64,000 nt of DNA. Origin: Paenibacillus xylanilyticus. GTDB lineage: Bacteria > Bacillota > Bacilli > Paenibacillales > Paenibacillaceae. This document shows positions 61,131-64,000 of the stretch, piece by piece; the first letter of the stretch is position 1, and the number at the start of each line of letters is the position of its first letter. Location: the NCBI RefSeq assembly GCF_009664365.1, contig NZ_CP044310.1:5081001-5145000 (forward strand), in the 5' to 3' direction. The notes under the pieces are model-generated. The model had not been told where the DNA came from, did not search any database, and saw only the letters and a list, made by a program, of their open reading frames with translations. Made by a program: the position numbers and the translations under genes.

Positions 61131-64000
<2,870 letters not shown>

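Overview
The window is chromosomal DNA from a Gram-positive, endospore-forming bacterium, most likely a Paenibacillus. Gene order largely follows the Bacillus subtilis yrr/yrv/yrb segment (trhP2-trhP1-mltG-DUF1292-ruvX-ireB-alaS, iscS, cymR, rarA, tcdA-aspS-hisS, dtd-relA, apt-recJ, secF-secD-comN-spoVB, yajC-tgt-queA-ruvB-ruvA). Separate SecD and SecF, a RuvC resolvase, a SpoIID-like gene beside ruvB, and sporulation genes (spoVB, bofC) point to Paenibacillus rather than Bacillus. Most genes lie on the minus strand.

Layout. 1-11.5 kb: tRNA hydroxylation, peptidoglycan transglycosylase, RuvX, IreB, alaS with a T-box leader, an AI-2E permease, a PRC-barrel protein and the cysteine desulfurase iscS. 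11.6-18.6 kb: an AT-richer integrated element of about 7 kb between iscS and cymR, bounded by imperfect 15-bp repeats that overlap the 3' end of cymR. Its phage functions are decayed: the integrase has a frameshift and an in-frame TGA, the repressor has lost its 5' end and is frameshifted, and the M23 lysin has an in-frame TGA. The cargo looks intact: a 60-aa protein plus a GNAT acetyltransferase, a Clp-fold serine protease plus an overlapping 64-aa gene, a small HTH protein, and two very small membrane-peptide genes, one resembling a type I toxin locus. 18.6-25.5 kb: cymR, mnmA, tandem fluoride channels, rarA, and a LysR regulator divergent from an SDR/EamA pair. 25.5-31.1 kb: helD, a BmrA-like ABC exporter and a purine permease. 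31.2-35.7 kb: tcdA, aspS and hisS behind a second T-box. 36-37.5 kb: small stress-type and unknown genes. 37.6-46.1 kb: dtd, relA, a uracil/xanthine permease, apt, recJ and a CDF transporter. 46.2-59.8 kb: Sec accessory genes, comN, spoVB, queuosine genes, a SpoIID-like protein, ruvBAC and bofC. 59.9-64 kb: the distal part of an rRNA operon read leftward (23S partial, 5S, then nine tRNAs).

The chromosomal genes cluster around tRNA charging and modification (TrhP, AlaS, MnmA/IscS, TcdA, AspS/HisS, Dtd, QueA/Tgt), recombination and replication repair (RarA, RecJ, RuvABC, RuvX), stringent response and purine salvage (RelA, Apt, permeases), and protein export (SecDF, YajC). The part most worth attention is the grounded prophage at 11.6-18.6 kb. 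It separates iscS from cymR and keeps apparently intact accessory modules while every recognisable mobility, immunity and lysis gene except the ImmA-like peptidase is damaged.
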